Shown: positions 51,665-61,434, numbered from the stretch's first letter. The stretch: DNA of 64,000 nucleotides from JAAXIE01 sp965204245 (GCA_965204245.1 CBDBED010000013.1:1-64000), one strand, 5' to 3'. A program made the numbers and translations. The notes: a model not told the origin generated them from the sequence alone.

Positions 51665-52959
51665 GCACCCAGCCGCTTCCATTACAGGGCGTACGCGTGG
51701 CGGCCCTCACTGTCGTATGGGCTGGCCCATACGCTACGGCCCTGCTCAGCGACCTAGGGGCGGAAATCATACGCATCGAGTCGCCTAATTACTCGCCCTA
51801 CCTTACCCGCGGCCCCACGCCAAGACCAACCCAGGAATACTTGGATGCGATGACCGGGTGGTCCTGTGCCATGCCTGACCGGCTGGTGGGAGAGCGCCCG
51901 TGGAACCGCTGGCCCCTATTCAACGCCCACGCCCGCAACAAGCTGGGCATGACCGTAGACCTCACGCTCCCCTCCGGCCAGGAGGTAGCGGACCGCCTGC
52001 TCAAAGCCAGCGACATATTCATCCAGAACAACGTGCCCGAGACCCTCGAGAAACTGCAACTGACCTACGACCGGGTATCGGCTGTGAATCCGGCCATCGT
52101 TATGATCAGCATGCCCGCCTTTGGCACCACCGGGCCCTACAAGAACTATCGTGCCTTGGGTGTGAACAATGAAGGCGTGGCCGGGCACAACTCCCTGCGT
52201 GGCTATGCCGACATGGACGCCTCAGCCCAGAGCCCGATCTTTTCGGCCGATGCTGCCGCCGGTGCCTCAGCAGCTTTCGCTGCCATGGCCGCCCTGCACC
52301 ACCGCCGGCGCACGGGGCAGGGCCAATACATCGAAGTATCCCAATCAGAAAACTTCCTGCCCTACTTGGGCGAGTATTTCATGGACTACTTCATGAACGG
52401 GCGCTTGAACGAGACCCTTGGGAACCGCCATACCTATGCCCTACAGGGTTGCTATCCCTGTTTAGGCGACGATAAGTGGGTCAATATTTCCATATTTGAC
52501 GACGCCCAGTGGCAGGCCTTCTGTGAAGTCCTAGGACACCCTGAATGGACCAATGAATCCCGGTTTGCCACCCACCAAGACCGCCGTACCCAGCACGATG
52601 CTCTGGACGGTCATATCGCGGAGTGGACACAGCAACGGACGCCTCAGGTGGTCATGAAACTGCTGCAGGAGGCGAGTGTTCCCACAGGCCCGGTGCTGGA
52701 CCAAGCCGACGCCTATGCCGACGAGCACCTTCAAGCGAGGGGCTTCTTCCAGCCAGCCTACCAAGAGGACTGCGGTACATACGACTACCCCAGCGCACCC
52801 TTCCGCATGTCGGTCACTGACCCCAAGATACGCAGCGGCCCGGTGCGCTTGGGGGCGGACAACGAGTACGTGTACAAGACCGTCATGGGCTACACCGACG
52901 AGGAGTACGAGGCCCTGACGGCTGAGGGTCATATCACCATGGAGTTCCCACCTCGGTAG
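51661..52959 (+). CDS. CaiB/BaiF class III CoA-transferase, Asp-containing subunit
   Basis: This 432-residue paralogue contains VVWAGPYATALLSDLGAEII, the loop IFSADAAAGASAAF with an Asp in the catalytic position, and GQGQYIEVSQSE. It is translationally coupled to the Asp-lacking partner. A class III transferase of this pair would move CoA onto a carboxylic acid produced by the neighbouring oxidoreductases; the acid is unknown. Confidence 0.87.
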   Translation: MSTQPLPLQGVRVAALTVVWAGPYATALLSDLGAEIIRIESPNYSPYLTRGPTPRPTQEYLDAMTGWSCAMPDRLVGERPWNRWPLFNAHARNKLGMTVDLTLPSGQEVADRLLKASDIFIQNNVPETLEKLQLTYDRVSAVNPAIVMISMPAFGTTGPYKNYRALGVNNEGVAGHNSLRGYADMDASAQSPIFSADAAAGASAAFAAMAALHHRRRTGQGQYIEVSQSENFLPYLGEYFMDYFMNGRLNETLGNRHTYALQGCYPCLGDDKWVNISIFDDAQWQAFCEVLGHPEWTNESRFATHQDRRTQHDALDGHIAEWTQQRTPQVVMKLLQEASVPTGPVLDQADAYADEHLQARGFFQPAYQEDCGTYDYPSAPFRMSVTDPKIRSGPVRLGADNEYVYKTVMGYTDEEYEALTAEGHITMEFPPR

Positions 52960-52972
52960 CCGCTCCCGTTGG

Positions 52973-53001
52973 TTGACAAGGCAACCTGCCGCCTTTAGTG
53001 T
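52973..53001 (+). promoter_or_regulatory. Candidate sigma-70 promoter
   Basis: TTGACA (52973-52978), a 17-nt spacer and a weak TAGTGT (52996-53001) lie 60 bp upstream of the CoxL-like start, with GGAGG at 53052. The -35 is perfect and the -10 poor, so this is tentative. Confidence 0.35.
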
Positions 53002-53060
53002 GACTCCTAGCTGACAACGCCCCGGCACACCATTCTGAGCAGACCATTTCCGGAGGACCC

Positions 53061-55385
53061 ATGGCCCAGACTTATATCGGCGCACCTTTAACCCGTAAGG
53101 AAGACGTTCGCTTTCTCACCGGGCGCGGTACCTATACCGATGATGTGAAGCAGCAACACCTGCTCCATGCCTCCATACTGCGGAGCCCTCATGCTCATGC
53201 TCGCATCACCTCCATTGACACGAGCAAGGCCCTTGAGATTCCCGGGGTGGTGGCTGTGTTCACGGCACAGGACATAGTCAACGCCGTCGAACCAAAACCC
53301 ATACCCATACGGTTGGTCCCGATGGAAGGCTTGGAGCGCTTCCTGCAATATCCGCTGACCATCGACAACAAGGTGCGTCACGTTGGAGAGCCGGTTGCCG
53401 TGATCGTGGCCGAGAGCCGCTACCTCGCCGAGGATGGAGCCGACGCCGTGGACGTCCGCTACGAGCCACTGCCAGTGGTAGTGGAGATGGAAGACGCTAT
53501 GAAGAACGAGGTGCTGTTGCACGAGCAACATGGCACCAACTTCGCCGCCGACTACACCATGGAGTTGGGTGACGCCGATGCCTCCTTCGCCGAAGCGGAG
53601 TACACGCGCAAGGAGACCTTCGTCTCCCACAGGCATACGGGCAACCCCATGGAGACCCGTGGGCTTGTAGCCTCCTATGACGTGGGTCGGGACGAGATGA
53701 CGGTGTGGGGGGAGACCAAGGTTCCCCACTTCAACCGTGGTGTCTTGGCGGACCTGCTGCAGATGGCCGAACACCGCATCCACTTCATCGAAGGAGATGT
53801 GGGTGGCGGGTTCGGCATCACGGGTGAGTTCTACCCAGAGGACTTCCTGATTCCCTTCGCCTCCAAGCAGCTTGGCCGGCCAGTCAAGTGGATTGAGGAC
53901 CGTAGGGAGCATCTGGTATCCGCTAACCAGTCGCGTGAGCACACCTGCGAACTCGAAATCGCGGCCAAGCGCGATGGCACCATAACCGCCTTCAGGGCCA
54001 CCATATCAGGCAGCATCGGGGCCTACGTCCGTACTCACGGTGCGTTGGTGACCTCCGGGGTCGCCTCCATCATGATGGGGCCGTACAACGTCCCCAATTT
54101 CAAGTGGCGCACTCTGTGCCTCCTGACGAACAAGACTGGTATGGGCACCTATCGCGCTCCAGGCCGCTACGAGTCCTGCTTCTACCGCGAGCGGATGGTC
54201 GACATCATGTGTCAGGACTTGGGCCTTGATCCAGTAGAAGTCAGGTACAAGAATCTCATACAGCCAGAGCAGATGCCCTATCACATGGGGATCACCCGCC
54301 CCGACCACGACCCAATTATCTACGATAGCGGCAACTATCCCGCTGGATTGGACGCGGTGCTGGAAGCCGTAAAGTACAACGACATAAAGCACCTGCAAGG
54401 ACAGTTCATTGACGGCAAGTGGCACGGCATCGGCATCGGCTGCTTCGTGAAGAACACAGGCACCGGGCCCATGTTTGAGGGCGCCCGCGTGGTGGTGACC
54501 GGCCCGCAACAGGTGGCTGTCTATCTTGGACTGACGGTGCTGGGACAAGGCCACGAGACCGCCATGGCCCAGATTTGCGCCCAAGGCATGGGCGTGCCAT
54601 TGGATTGGGTCACCGTCTACCATGGCGACACTGATTTGATGGCCTACGGCGGGGGCACCTTTGCCAGCCGTGGCACCTTCATGGGTGGGAACGCCCTGTA
54701 CATAGCAGCCCAAACGATGAACGAAAAAGTGGTACGCATCGCGGCTGGCTACTTGGACGTAGACCCCATTGAGTTGGAGTTTGCCAACGGCCAAGTCGTG
54801 CGCAAGAACTCCACGGAAGGGCCGCTACTCAGCTTGGGCCAAGTGCTGGAACTCGCCGGCCCCACCAGTCGCTATAACCAAGGGGAGATGGGTCTCGATG
54901 TCACGGAGTACTTCCACGCCAACAAGTTGCCCTACGCCTATGGCAGTCATGCCACTCACATCACCGTCGATCCGGAAACGGGTCTCATCGACATTCTGGA
55001 CTATGTCGTAGTGGAAGACGTGGGGCACGTCATCAATCCGCTCATGGTGAAGGGCCAGGTTTGGGGTGCGGCGGCCCAAGGTATTGGGGCAACACTGCTC
55101 GAGCACTTGGCTTACGATGAGAACGGCCAACCTTTGGCCACTACCTTTATGGACTACCCCGTCACCAGTGCGACCGACATGCCCAATGTGCAAGCCGTGG
55201 ACTTGGACCTCGCACCCTCGCCTACCAATCCTCTGGGAGTGAAGGGCGCAGGCGAGGGTGGGATCGTAGCGACCGCCGCGGTGCTGGGCAACGCCTTGTC
55301 TCATGCCCTGCATACTTATGGAGTTCAGGTGCGAGACCTGCCGCTAAGTCCGACACGTGTGAAAGAACTGATGGAGGGTAAATAG
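53061..55385 (+). CDS. Xanthine dehydrogenase/CoxL-family molybdopterin large subunit
   Basis: This 774-residue protein begins IGAPLTRKEDVRFLTGRGTYTDD, as in CoxL/CutL. It has GDVGGGFGITGEFYPED (about 250), GTYRAPGRYES in the place of the AYRCSFR loop of true CO dehydrogenase (so it is not form I CoxL), and GVKGAGEGG with the catalytic Glu (about 728). It should hydroxylate an aldehyde or N-heterocycle. The FAD (medium) and [2Fe-2S] (small) subunits normally encoded beside it are absent on both sides. The enamidase-like gene 6 kb away would fit N-heterocycle catabolism. Confidence 0.88.
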   Translation: MAQTYIGAPLTRKEDVRFLTGRGTYTDDVKQQHLLHASILRSPHAHARITSIDTSKALEIPGVVAVFTAQDIVNAVEPKPIPIRLVPMEGLERFLQYPLTIDNKVRHVGEPVAVIVAESRYLAEDGADAVDVRYEPLPVVVEMEDAMKNEVLLHEQHGTNFAADYTMELGDADASFAEAEYTRKETFVSHRHTGNPMETRGLVASYDVGRDEMTVWGETKVPHFNRGVLADLLQMAEHRIHFIEGDVGGGFGITGEFYPEDFLIPFASKQLGRPVKWIEDRREHLVSANQSREHTCELEIAAKRDGTITAFRATISGSIGAYVRTHGALVTSGVASIMMGPYNVPNFKWRTLCLLTNKTGMGTYRAPGRYESCFYRERMVDIMCQDLGLDPVEVRYKNLIQPEQMPYHMGITRPDHDPIIYDSGNYPAGLDAVLEAVKYNDIKHLQGQFIDGKWHGIGIGCFVKNTGTGPMFEGARVVVTGPQQVAVYLGLTVLGQGHETAMAQICAQGMGVPLDWVTVYHGDTDLMAYGGGTFASRGTFMGGNALYIAAQTMNEKVVRIAAGYLDVDPIELEFANGQVVRKNSTEGPLLSLGQVLELAGPTSRYNQGEMGLDVTEYFHANKLPYAYGSHATHITVDPETGLIDILDYVVVEDVGHVINPLMVKGQVWGAAAQGIGATLLEHLAYDENGQPLATTFMDYPVTSATDMPNVQAVDLDLAPSPTNPLGVKGAGEGGIVATAAVLGNALSHALHTYGVQVRDLPLSPTRVKELMEGK

Positions 55386-55434
55386 GGGTGTGATAGCCCT
55401 ACTTCCATCATTTGAGAAAGCGTAGGCGATATCG

Positions 55435-57216
55435 ATGACGGCATTCTCTCGCGGGTCCACAGGGATGAGCCCGGCGGGCTATGGGTCTGACTTCCTTGTG
55501 GACCTCATGCGTGCCTTCGATGTGGAATATGCAGCCTGCAACCCAGGTGCCACCTTTAAGTGGTTACACGACTCCATCGTGAACTACGCGGGTGACGGGC
55601 CTCCCCACATGATTGAGTGCACTCACGAGGAGATTTCGGTGGCCTTGGCCCACGGCTACGCCAAAGTTGCGGGGAAGCCCATGGCCGCTATCGTCCACAA
55701 CATCGTCGGTCTGCAACATGCCACCATGGCCATCTACAACGCTTGGTGTGACATCGCTCCCGTGATGGTGCTGGGTGGGACTGGCCCCATGGACCTTACT
55801 ACCCGGCGGCCCAACATCGATTGGCTCCACACTGCCTTGGTGCAAGGCAACCAGATCCGGGACTACGTAAAATGGGACGACCAGCCACACAATTTGGAGA
55901 GTGTTGGGGAGTCCTTTATACGCGGATACCGCGTGGCCACCACCGAACCCCAAGGTCCGGTCTACATCTGCTACGACGCCGACCTTCAAGCCCAGCGCAT
56001 CGAAACGCCCATGGTCATGCCCGATGTGGGGCGATATGCAACCGCAAAGCCTCCAGCGGTGGACCCTGAATCGCTGAAGGTAGCGGCCGGGTGGTTGAGC
56101 GAGGCCCAGAGGCCAGTGGTTATAGCCGACTTCGTAGGCCAAAACGAGACTGCCACAAATGCCCTCGTAGACTTGGCCGAGCTATTGGCCCTGCCTGTAC
56201 TGGACCGCGTGGGACGTTACAACTTCCCCTCGAACCATCCGTTGGACTTGACGGGAGCCGAGGCGGAGCTTCTGGCGGAGGCCGACTTGGTTCTCGCCCT
56301 GAACGTAAAGGACCTGTTCGGGGCATTGAGTGTTAGGGACTCCGCTACCCACGGCTCCTCCAGCCGGTTGCAGGATGCCACGCGAATCATCCAGGTATCA
56401 CTGTGGGAGCAGCGGGCAAGGGGTTGGACGACCGACATCCAGCGCATCCCTCAAGTTGACATGAACATTCCCGCGGACATGTCAGTGGCCTTGCCACAAC
56501 TGGTATCGGCCTGTCGTGATGCCATGGGCACGGATGGTGCATCCAACGGCCGAGAGCAGCGGCGCGCACGCCTGAGCGAAAGGCACGACCAGCTGCGCAG
56601 CGACTGGCAGAAGAGAGCACAAGAGACCTCCGAGCAGACCCCGGTCTCCGTACCCAAGCTGGCGTCTGACCTTTGGGAGTGCATCAAGGGTGAGGACTGG
56701 GCGCTCGTCGGTGGCAATTTGGCGGGTTGGGCTCGCCGGATATGGGATATCAACAAGTCACAGCACTACCAAGGAGGTAGTGGCGGGGCAGGTTTGGGCT
56801 ACGTGGCTGGAGCTGCCCTAGGTGGTGCGCTGGCTTTGAAGGGGACCGGAAAGCTGTGTGTCAGCCTGCAGCCTGATGGCGACTTCATGTTCAGCCCTGG
56901 CGCACTGTGGACAGCGGCACACCATCGTATTCCGTACCTCACCATCATGTACAACAATCGCACCTACTATAATTCGGAGGAGCACGCGGTCGACGTAGCC
57001 CGCAACCGGGAGCGGGATGTGGAGAAGCGAGGCGAAGGCATCTGGATCAGCGGTCCCGAGATAGATTACGCTGCTATGGCCCGTTCCATGGGAGTCTACG
57101 GCGAGGGCCCTGTCGAGCGGCCTGAAGAAGTCATCCCCGCAGTACAACGCGCCATGCGAGTGGTGCAGGAGCAGCAGTTGCCAGCCTTGGTGGACGTCGT
57201 CTGCCAACCCCGTTAA
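55435..57216 (+). CDS. Thiamine-pyrophosphate enzyme, acetolactate-synthase-like
   Basis: This 593-residue protein has a PYR domain with ECTHEEISVALAHGYAKVAGKP in part (Glu about 62), a central domain, and a PP domain with the TPP-Mg motif QPDGDFMFSPGALWTAAH ending MYNNRTYYN (about 480-510). It is diverged from the TPP enzyme at 37798. Its place 50 bp after the CoxL-like gene suggests a shared pathway; decarboxylation of a 2-oxo acid is likely but unproven. Confidence 0.85.
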   Translation: MTAFSRGSTGMSPAGYGSDFLVDLMRAFDVEYAACNPGATFKWLHDSIVNYAGDGPPHMIECTHEEISVALAHGYAKVAGKPMAAIVHNIVGLQHATMAIYNAWCDIAPVMVLGGTGPMDLTTRRPNIDWLHTALVQGNQIRDYVKWDDQPHNLESVGESFIRGYRVATTEPQGPVYICYDADLQAQRIETPMVMPDVGRYATAKPPAVDPESLKVAAGWLSEAQRPVVIADFVGQNETATNALVDLAELLALPVLDRVGRYNFPSNHPLDLTGAEAELLAEADLVLALNVKDLFGALSVRDSATHGSSSRLQDATRIIQVSLWEQRARGWTTDIQRIPQVDMNIPADMSVALPQLVSACRDAMGTDGASNGREQRRARLSERHDQLRSDWQKRAQETSEQTPVSVPKLASDLWECIKGEDWALVGGNLAGWARRIWDINKSQHYQGGSGGAGLGYVAGAALGGALALKGTGKLCVSLQPDGDFMFSPGALWTAAHHRIPYLTIMYNNRTYYNSEEHAVDVARNRERDVEKRGEGIWISGPEIDYAAMARSMGVYGEGPVERPEEVIPAVQRAMRVVQEQQLPALVDVVCQPR

Positions 57217-57261
57217 GTCCTGCACTGCGAGTCAGATACTTCACCGTCAGGGCCTCATCGA

Positions 57262-58029
57262 ATGACTACACCAGCAGGCTATTGCGCGAGGTGTGGTACC
57301 CATCGCCGGTCGCCGGTCGATCGCTTCTGCCGAGAATGTGGTGCCGACGTAAGGCTCACTACCCACGACGCACGCAGCCGCTTCTGCCCGGAGTGTGGTA
57401 CGGATAGGCCGGTCGGTGTCATTAATTGCTCTGAGTGCGGATACTCCTTCGGACTAGACCAGTCGGAGGCCGAGGTTGAGGTAAGGGACCCATCGTCTCT
57501 GGAACTGTCCGGGTACCAGACTGCCCAGTGGATGTTGCTGCTGTTGTGTCTGGTAACCGCTGGGCTATACCTTCCCATTTGGATGGCCCTCACCTGGTCG
57601 GAGCTTCAACGGGTATACCGGGATGTCCGTATGTACCCGGTATGGCACGGGTTGAGCATGCTGATACCGGTGTATGGTTGGGTGCGGTTCTACGGGCACT
57701 GTGTTGCGATCAACCACGCAGTAGAACACCGGGGCGGGGTATCGATGGTGCGCCCTAGGCTGGCTACGATCGCTGTTGTGGCCGGTTCGGCTGTCGGATT
57801 GGTTAGCGCATGGACTGAGGCAGGGTGGTTTGTGCTGCTATGGCTCGCGTCTTCCGCACTGTTTGCTGCGGCCATCATCCATGCCCAAAAGGGCTTGAAC
57901 TACTATCGTCGTACCCTTTCCAACGAAGACACTCCGGTGACCGTGCGGGGGTGGGAGTGGGGACTGCTGTTCTTCGGCTTCATGTTCATAATGTTTGCAT
58001 TGTTCGCCGCGATTGGGGAGGACCTTTAG
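57262..58029 (+). CDS. Double zinc-ribbon membrane protein, unknown
   Basis: This 255-residue protein has four CxxC knuckles in the first 60 residues (CARC, CREC, CPEC, CSEC), forming two zinc ribbons, then four membrane helices (about 88-110, 130-150, 168-212 in two, 230-250). The pattern resembles DUF4234-like membrane proteins with ribbons. The role is unknown. It is a plus-strand gene close behind the TPP enzyme and convergent with the aldo/keto reductase. Confidence 0.7.
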   Translation: MTTPAGYCARCGTHRRSPVDRFCRECGADVRLTTHDARSRFCPECGTDRPVGVINCSECGYSFGLDQSEAEVEVRDPSSLELSGYQTAQWMLLLLCLVTAGLYLPIWMALTWSELQRVYRDVRMYPVWHGLSMLIPVYGWVRFYGHCVAINHAVEHRGGVSMVRPRLATIAVVAGSAVGLVSAWTEAGWFVLLWLASSALFAAAIIHAQKGLNYYRRTLSNEDTPVTVRGWEWGLLFFGFMFIMFALFAAIGEDL

Positions 58030-58081
58030 GGTAGGCAAGTGGCCCATTAGGAGAGCATAGTCGTTCCTTGAATTCCAGGTG

Positions 58082-58885
58082 CTAAGAGAATGCTTCGTCC
58101 AATAGACGCACCTGATCTGAATTCAGAGAAAAATCAGCGGAGGCGCAGTTCTCCTCCACGTGCCGAATGCGGTTGGCCTTTGGTATGGCGACCACCCACG
58201 GGCGGGAAAGGCACCAATTGAGGGATACTTGGGCCAAGGTCTGACCGGTTTCGCGGGCCACCTGTTGCAAGGCCTCCGTGGCGCGGCGACGGCGTATTTT
58301 GGGTCGCGTTGCCAGCCCCCCGCGGTCCAATGGGCTGTAAGCGATGATGGTGACGCTGTTCTGCTGGCAGTAGGATAGCAGGTCTTCTTCGATCTCCCGG
58401 TCCACCAAGTTGTAGAGCACTTGGTTCGAGACAATGGGGTGCTTTCGCATGGCCCTCTGTGCATCCTGTAGCTGGCGCGTGGAAAAGTTGCTAATTCCAA
58501 TGTAGCGTACCTTCCCAGCGTCGACTAGATCCTCCATGGCCCCCATGGTCTCCTCTATGGGCACACGGCTATTGGGCCAGTGGACCTGGTACAAGTCCAT
58601 GCAATCGACGCGCAGGAGTTGAAGACTCTTATCAGCGGCTTGCATCACTTCCTGGTATTTCAGGTGGCTCCCCAAAACCTTGCTGGCCACGAACACTTGG
58701 TCCCGAATGCCGTTGATGGCATCCCCAACGACGTCTTCTGTACGGTACATCTCCGCCGTATCGATGAACCATGCGCCTAGTTCAACACCCCTGCGCAGGG
58801 GCTCGACCCCGCCACGGTATTGCCACGTGCCGAGGCCTATGACCGGTATGTCGACTCCGGTGTTACCCAAGGGGCGCAGTTCCAA
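58082..58885 (-). CDS. Aldo/keto reductase
   Basis: This 267-residue TIM-barrel NADPH-dependent oxidoreductase has the catalytic tetrad visible as Asp and Tyr in WFIDTAEMYRTE (about 39-50), Lys in FVASKV (about 70) and His in YQVHWPNS (about 100). The C-terminal cofactor motif is AIPKANRIRHVEEN. The substrate is unknown. It is the last minus-strand gene before the convergent zinc-ribbon gene. Confidence 0.9.
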   Translation of the reverse strand: MELRPLGNTGVDIPVIGLGTWQYRGGVEPLRRGVELGAWFIDTAEMYRTEDVVGDAINGIRDQVFVASKVLGSHLKYQEVMQAADKSLQLLRVDCMDLYQVHWPNSRVPIEETMGAMEDLVDAGKVRYIGISNFSTRQLQDAQRAMRKHPIVSNQVLYNLVDREIEEDLLSYCQQNSVTIIAYSPLDRGGLATRPKIRRRRATEALQQVARETGQTLAQVSLNWCLSRPWVVAIPKANRIRHVEENCASADFSLNSDQVRLLDEAFS

Positions 58886-58940
58886 GCATCACCTCCTCGA
58901 TATCCAAGGCCCGTGTACTAGAGAATGGGCCGCACAAAAA

Positions 58941-58967
58941 GGGGGCCGAAAACGGCCCCCCTTTATT
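58941..58967 (-). terminator. Rho-independent terminator
   Basis: An 8-bp GC stem (GGGGGCCG, 58941-58948, with CGGCCCCC, 58953-58960) closes a 4-nt loop. Read on the minus strand it is followed by a run of five T, so it ends transcription of the gene at 58995-60032. Plus-strand T residues on the other side (CTTTATT) allow bidirectional use. Confidence 0.85.
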
Positions 58968-58994
58968 AGTCGTGTGCTGCTGCTCTGCTAGCGA

Positions 58995-60032
58995 CTAGCC
59001 GCAGGCCAGTGCGTAAAGCTGGGAGGCTCCTTCGGGTAGGTGATGGTCTGCCCAGAACTCGCCGCCATCGCTGCTGCCAAAGACCTGTCCGTTGCTGGAC
59101 GCGCAGAACATGTTCTTGGGGTTGCGCTGGTCTATGGCCAAGCCGAACAGGGTGCTGTCCAACTCGAAGCCGATATTCACCCGCATCCAACTGGCACCGC
59201 CGTCGTCGCTGTGGAACAGTGCCCCAAGATTGCTCTGGAAGTTGGCGCCAGCAGCAATCCAGATAGACCGTGGGTCCCCAGGGACCTCGCGGATCTGGCG
59301 GCAGTAGGTCTGCCCCTTCTCGTTGAGGGGGTCGAGGGGCATGTGGGCCCAGTGGTCGCCCTCGTCAACGCTGCGGAACAGACCCGCCCGGGAGATACTG
59401 AATACGGTGCCTGGGGTCAGGCGGCTGCACAGCACGCCGTGGAGGTCCACCAAGTCGTCATTCAGATACTGTCCGTGGCTGGTGTTCTGCCAAGTCTCGC
59501 CGCCATCCAGGCTTCGTATAAGGCCACCGACCTCAACCGCACCGTAGATGTGGTCAGGGGAAGAGGTGCTGGCGGACATGTTGAGCACCCGCTTGGCGGG
59601 GTTGGCACCGGGGCGCTGGGTGATCTCAGGGAAGCGGACGCTCACCGGCAACTGGGTCCAGCGCTCGCCGCCGTCGTCGCTCCGGAAAATCTCGGTATTC
59701 TCATACCCGGCATACATGACGTTGGGATCCCGGGGATGGAACAGGATTGACCAGACCGGCAGGCCGTGGTCAGGGATGTTCAGCCTCTCCCAGCTATCCC
59801 CATGATTGTCACTGCGGTAGATACCGTTCTGGGTTCCCGCAAAGACCACCGAGCTATCAATGGGGTGAACGGAGACGTTCCGCACCGTGGGGGACTCGGG
59901 CAGGCCATTGGTGAGACTCTGCCATTCGCCCTCGTCGGCGGCCATGCGATAGAGGCCGCTCTTCATTTCTCTACCCGGGGCGGTCTCTCCGGCCAGACCA
60001 GCGTAAACGTATGTGTTGTGGCTCCCGGCCAT
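58995..60032 (-). CDS. BNR/Asp-box beta-propeller protein
   Basis: ATG 60032, with AAAGGAAGA upstream, gives 345 residues. Repeated Asp-box motifs of the S-x-D-x-G-x-x-W type are visible (RSDNHGDSW, RSDDGGERW, RSLDGGETW, RSVDEGDHW, HSDDGGASW, SSDGGEFW), about one per 50 residues. This is the layout of sialidase-like or Vps10/YCF48-like propellers. There is no signal peptide, so it is probably cytoplasmic. No catalytic sialidase residues can be assigned. Confidence 0.8.
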   Translation of the reverse strand: MAGSHNTYVYAGLAGETAPGREMKSGLYRMAADEGEWQSLTNGLPESPTVRNVSVHPIDSSVVFAGTQNGIYRSDNHGDSWERLNIPDHGLPVWSILFHPRDPNVMYAGYENTEIFRSDDGGERWTQLPVSVRFPEITQRPGANPAKRVLNMSASTSSPDHIYGAVEVGGLIRSLDGGETWQNTSHGQYLNDDLVDLHGVLCSRLTPGTVFSISRAGLFRSVDEGDHWAHMPLDPLNEKGQTYCRQIREVPGDPRSIWIAAGANFQSNLGALFHSDDGGASWMRVNIGFELDSTLFGLAIDQRNPKNMFCASSNGQVFGSSDGGEFWADHHLPEGASQLYALACG

Positions 60033-60133
60033 TGGTCTTCCTTTCCCGCCGGCTGCACTTATCGTCGTGGCCGGCCTTTTCTGTGGATGGCCCATTGCAT
60101 CAGAAACGGGCCTGTTGTGTCAACCTAGCTCCT

Positions 60134-60937
60134 TTATCCTGACGCCAGCTCGGCTTCCAGGCTTTGCACGGATACCCGGCGTCCCCAGCATAGAGGGCCG
60201 CTCTGGTAGTAGGCATGGTCGGGAGCCAAGTCCACGCGCTGGAGGTCCGTTACAACGCTTCGCAAGGCTTCCAAGTGCGAAGGGGATGTCTCGAACCAGC
60301 CTACCATCACCCCGGGCGTCCCATCGGGAAGCGACTCGTGGTAAAGGCGCCGGTGTACGATGGGCACGATGGGCTCAGAGACCAACACGTGCCCAGGGGC
60401 CACCACTTCGTCGTCTGCGCCCAAGCGGGGCAGGAAAAGGGCTTGGCGTTGCATGGGTGATAGGCTCCACCATGCAGTCGTACGGCGACAGGGCCACAAG
60501 AGCACCTCAGGATGCTCCTCACGTGACTGACGGCCAAGAGCCGGATCGTATGCGATGGTAGCGATGGTGGCACTGGTATACCTGCGGTCCCTTACCTCGA
60601 CAGGATGGACGTCAATACTCTCAACGGCTCCCAACCCACTATGGCAGAGTTGCGCAGTCTCCTCCAACAGTGCCTCATCGGCAGACTCCAAACATATTAC
60701 CCGCGTCGCGTTCGCCAAGGGCGGATCGTCCCAAGAGATCGCAGAGATGCTGGGATTGGTGGAGTACAGGGCCACTGCTACGGTGCTGGATGGCACGGGT
60801 GTCTCGGCGGTTGGTCTTTCAGCGTCTGCCGGGAAAGAGGCCCGTGTTTCGGCCAAGACTAGACGAAGTTGGTCACGGTCGGACACGCTGATCCCTGCCT
60901 TGTCGTCCCAGCTTATCAGGATCGCTCGCAAGCCCAT
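60134..60937 (-). CDS. Unknown protein
   Basis: This 267-residue soluble protein has no family that I recognise. The N-terminal half is Ser/Ala/Pro-rich, and the C-terminal half contains PIVHRRLYHESLPDGTPGVMVGWFE in part, and YYQSGPLCWGRR. It lies between the carboxymuconolactone-decarboxylase-like gene and the propeller gene on one minus-strand run that ends at the terminator at 58941. GGGAG upstream supports the ATG at 60937. Confidence 0.6.
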   Translation of the reverse strand: MGLRAILISWDDKAGISVSDRDQLRLVLAETRASFPADAERPTAETPVPSSTVAVALYSTNPSISAISWDDPPLANATRVICLESADEALLEETAQLCHSGLGAVESIDVHPVEVRDRRYTSATIATIAYDPALGRQSREEHPEVLLWPCRRTTAWWSLSPMQRQALFLPRLGADDEVVAPGHVLVSEPIVPIVHRRLYHESLPDGTPGVMVGWFETSPSHLEALRSVVTDLQRVDLAPDHAYYQSGPLCWGRRVSVQSLEAELASG

Positions 60938-60964
60938 GGGTGAGCTCCCAAAAGAATAGTGAGG

Positions 60965-61273
60965 CTAGTCGTCCTTAAAGGCAGCGCAAGCGGTGACGAG
61001 GGCAGGCATGCCGCCGAACAGAAAGGCAACCTGAACCGTCTCAGCGATTTCTTCCTCGGTGGCGCCTAGGGCTCGGGCACGGTTGGCGATGTTGCGGCAG
61101 CCGTCCTCGTGGGCGGTGATGGCGTCGCAAACCAGTGTCATGAGAGTCTTTACCTTGGCCGAGAGGGCTCCGTCAGTGATGATGTGGTCGCGTATCTCGT
61201 TGACGTGCTCGGCCATGTGGTGGTCGTTCTTGGACAGCTTGACCATGAAGGCGGGGCCGGCAGGCGTGGTCAT
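60965..61273 (-). CDS. Carboxymuconolactone-decarboxylase / AhpD-like protein
   Basis: ATG 61273, with GAGGAGG upstream, gives 102 residues. It is an all-helical CMD-fold protein with LVCDAITAHEDGCRN (about 47-61) followed by ALGATEEEIAETVQVAFLFGG. The AhpD redox pair CxxC is not present; one Cys (in EDGC) and His remain, plus an upstream Cys. It could be a decarboxylase-like, peroxidase-like or purely structural member. It is first in the minus-strand operon. Confidence 0.8.
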   Translation of the reverse strand: MTTPAGPAFMVKLSKNDHHMAEHVNEIRDHIITDGALSAKVKTLMTLVCDAITAHEDGCRNIANRARALGATEEEIAETVQVAFLFGGMPALVTACAAFKDD

Positions 61274-61434
61274 GGGACTCCTCCTCATTATCTGGTGGGA
61301 TAGCGCCATGGTAACAAGCAGGATGGGGTGTGTCTATGGCGGGATCACTAAGTATGGCTGGTGGCGCTCACGCGCAAATTGCGCCCCATTGGGGCCACGA
61401 CTAGAATGGGTGAACCTTCCTAACGGAGATACCT

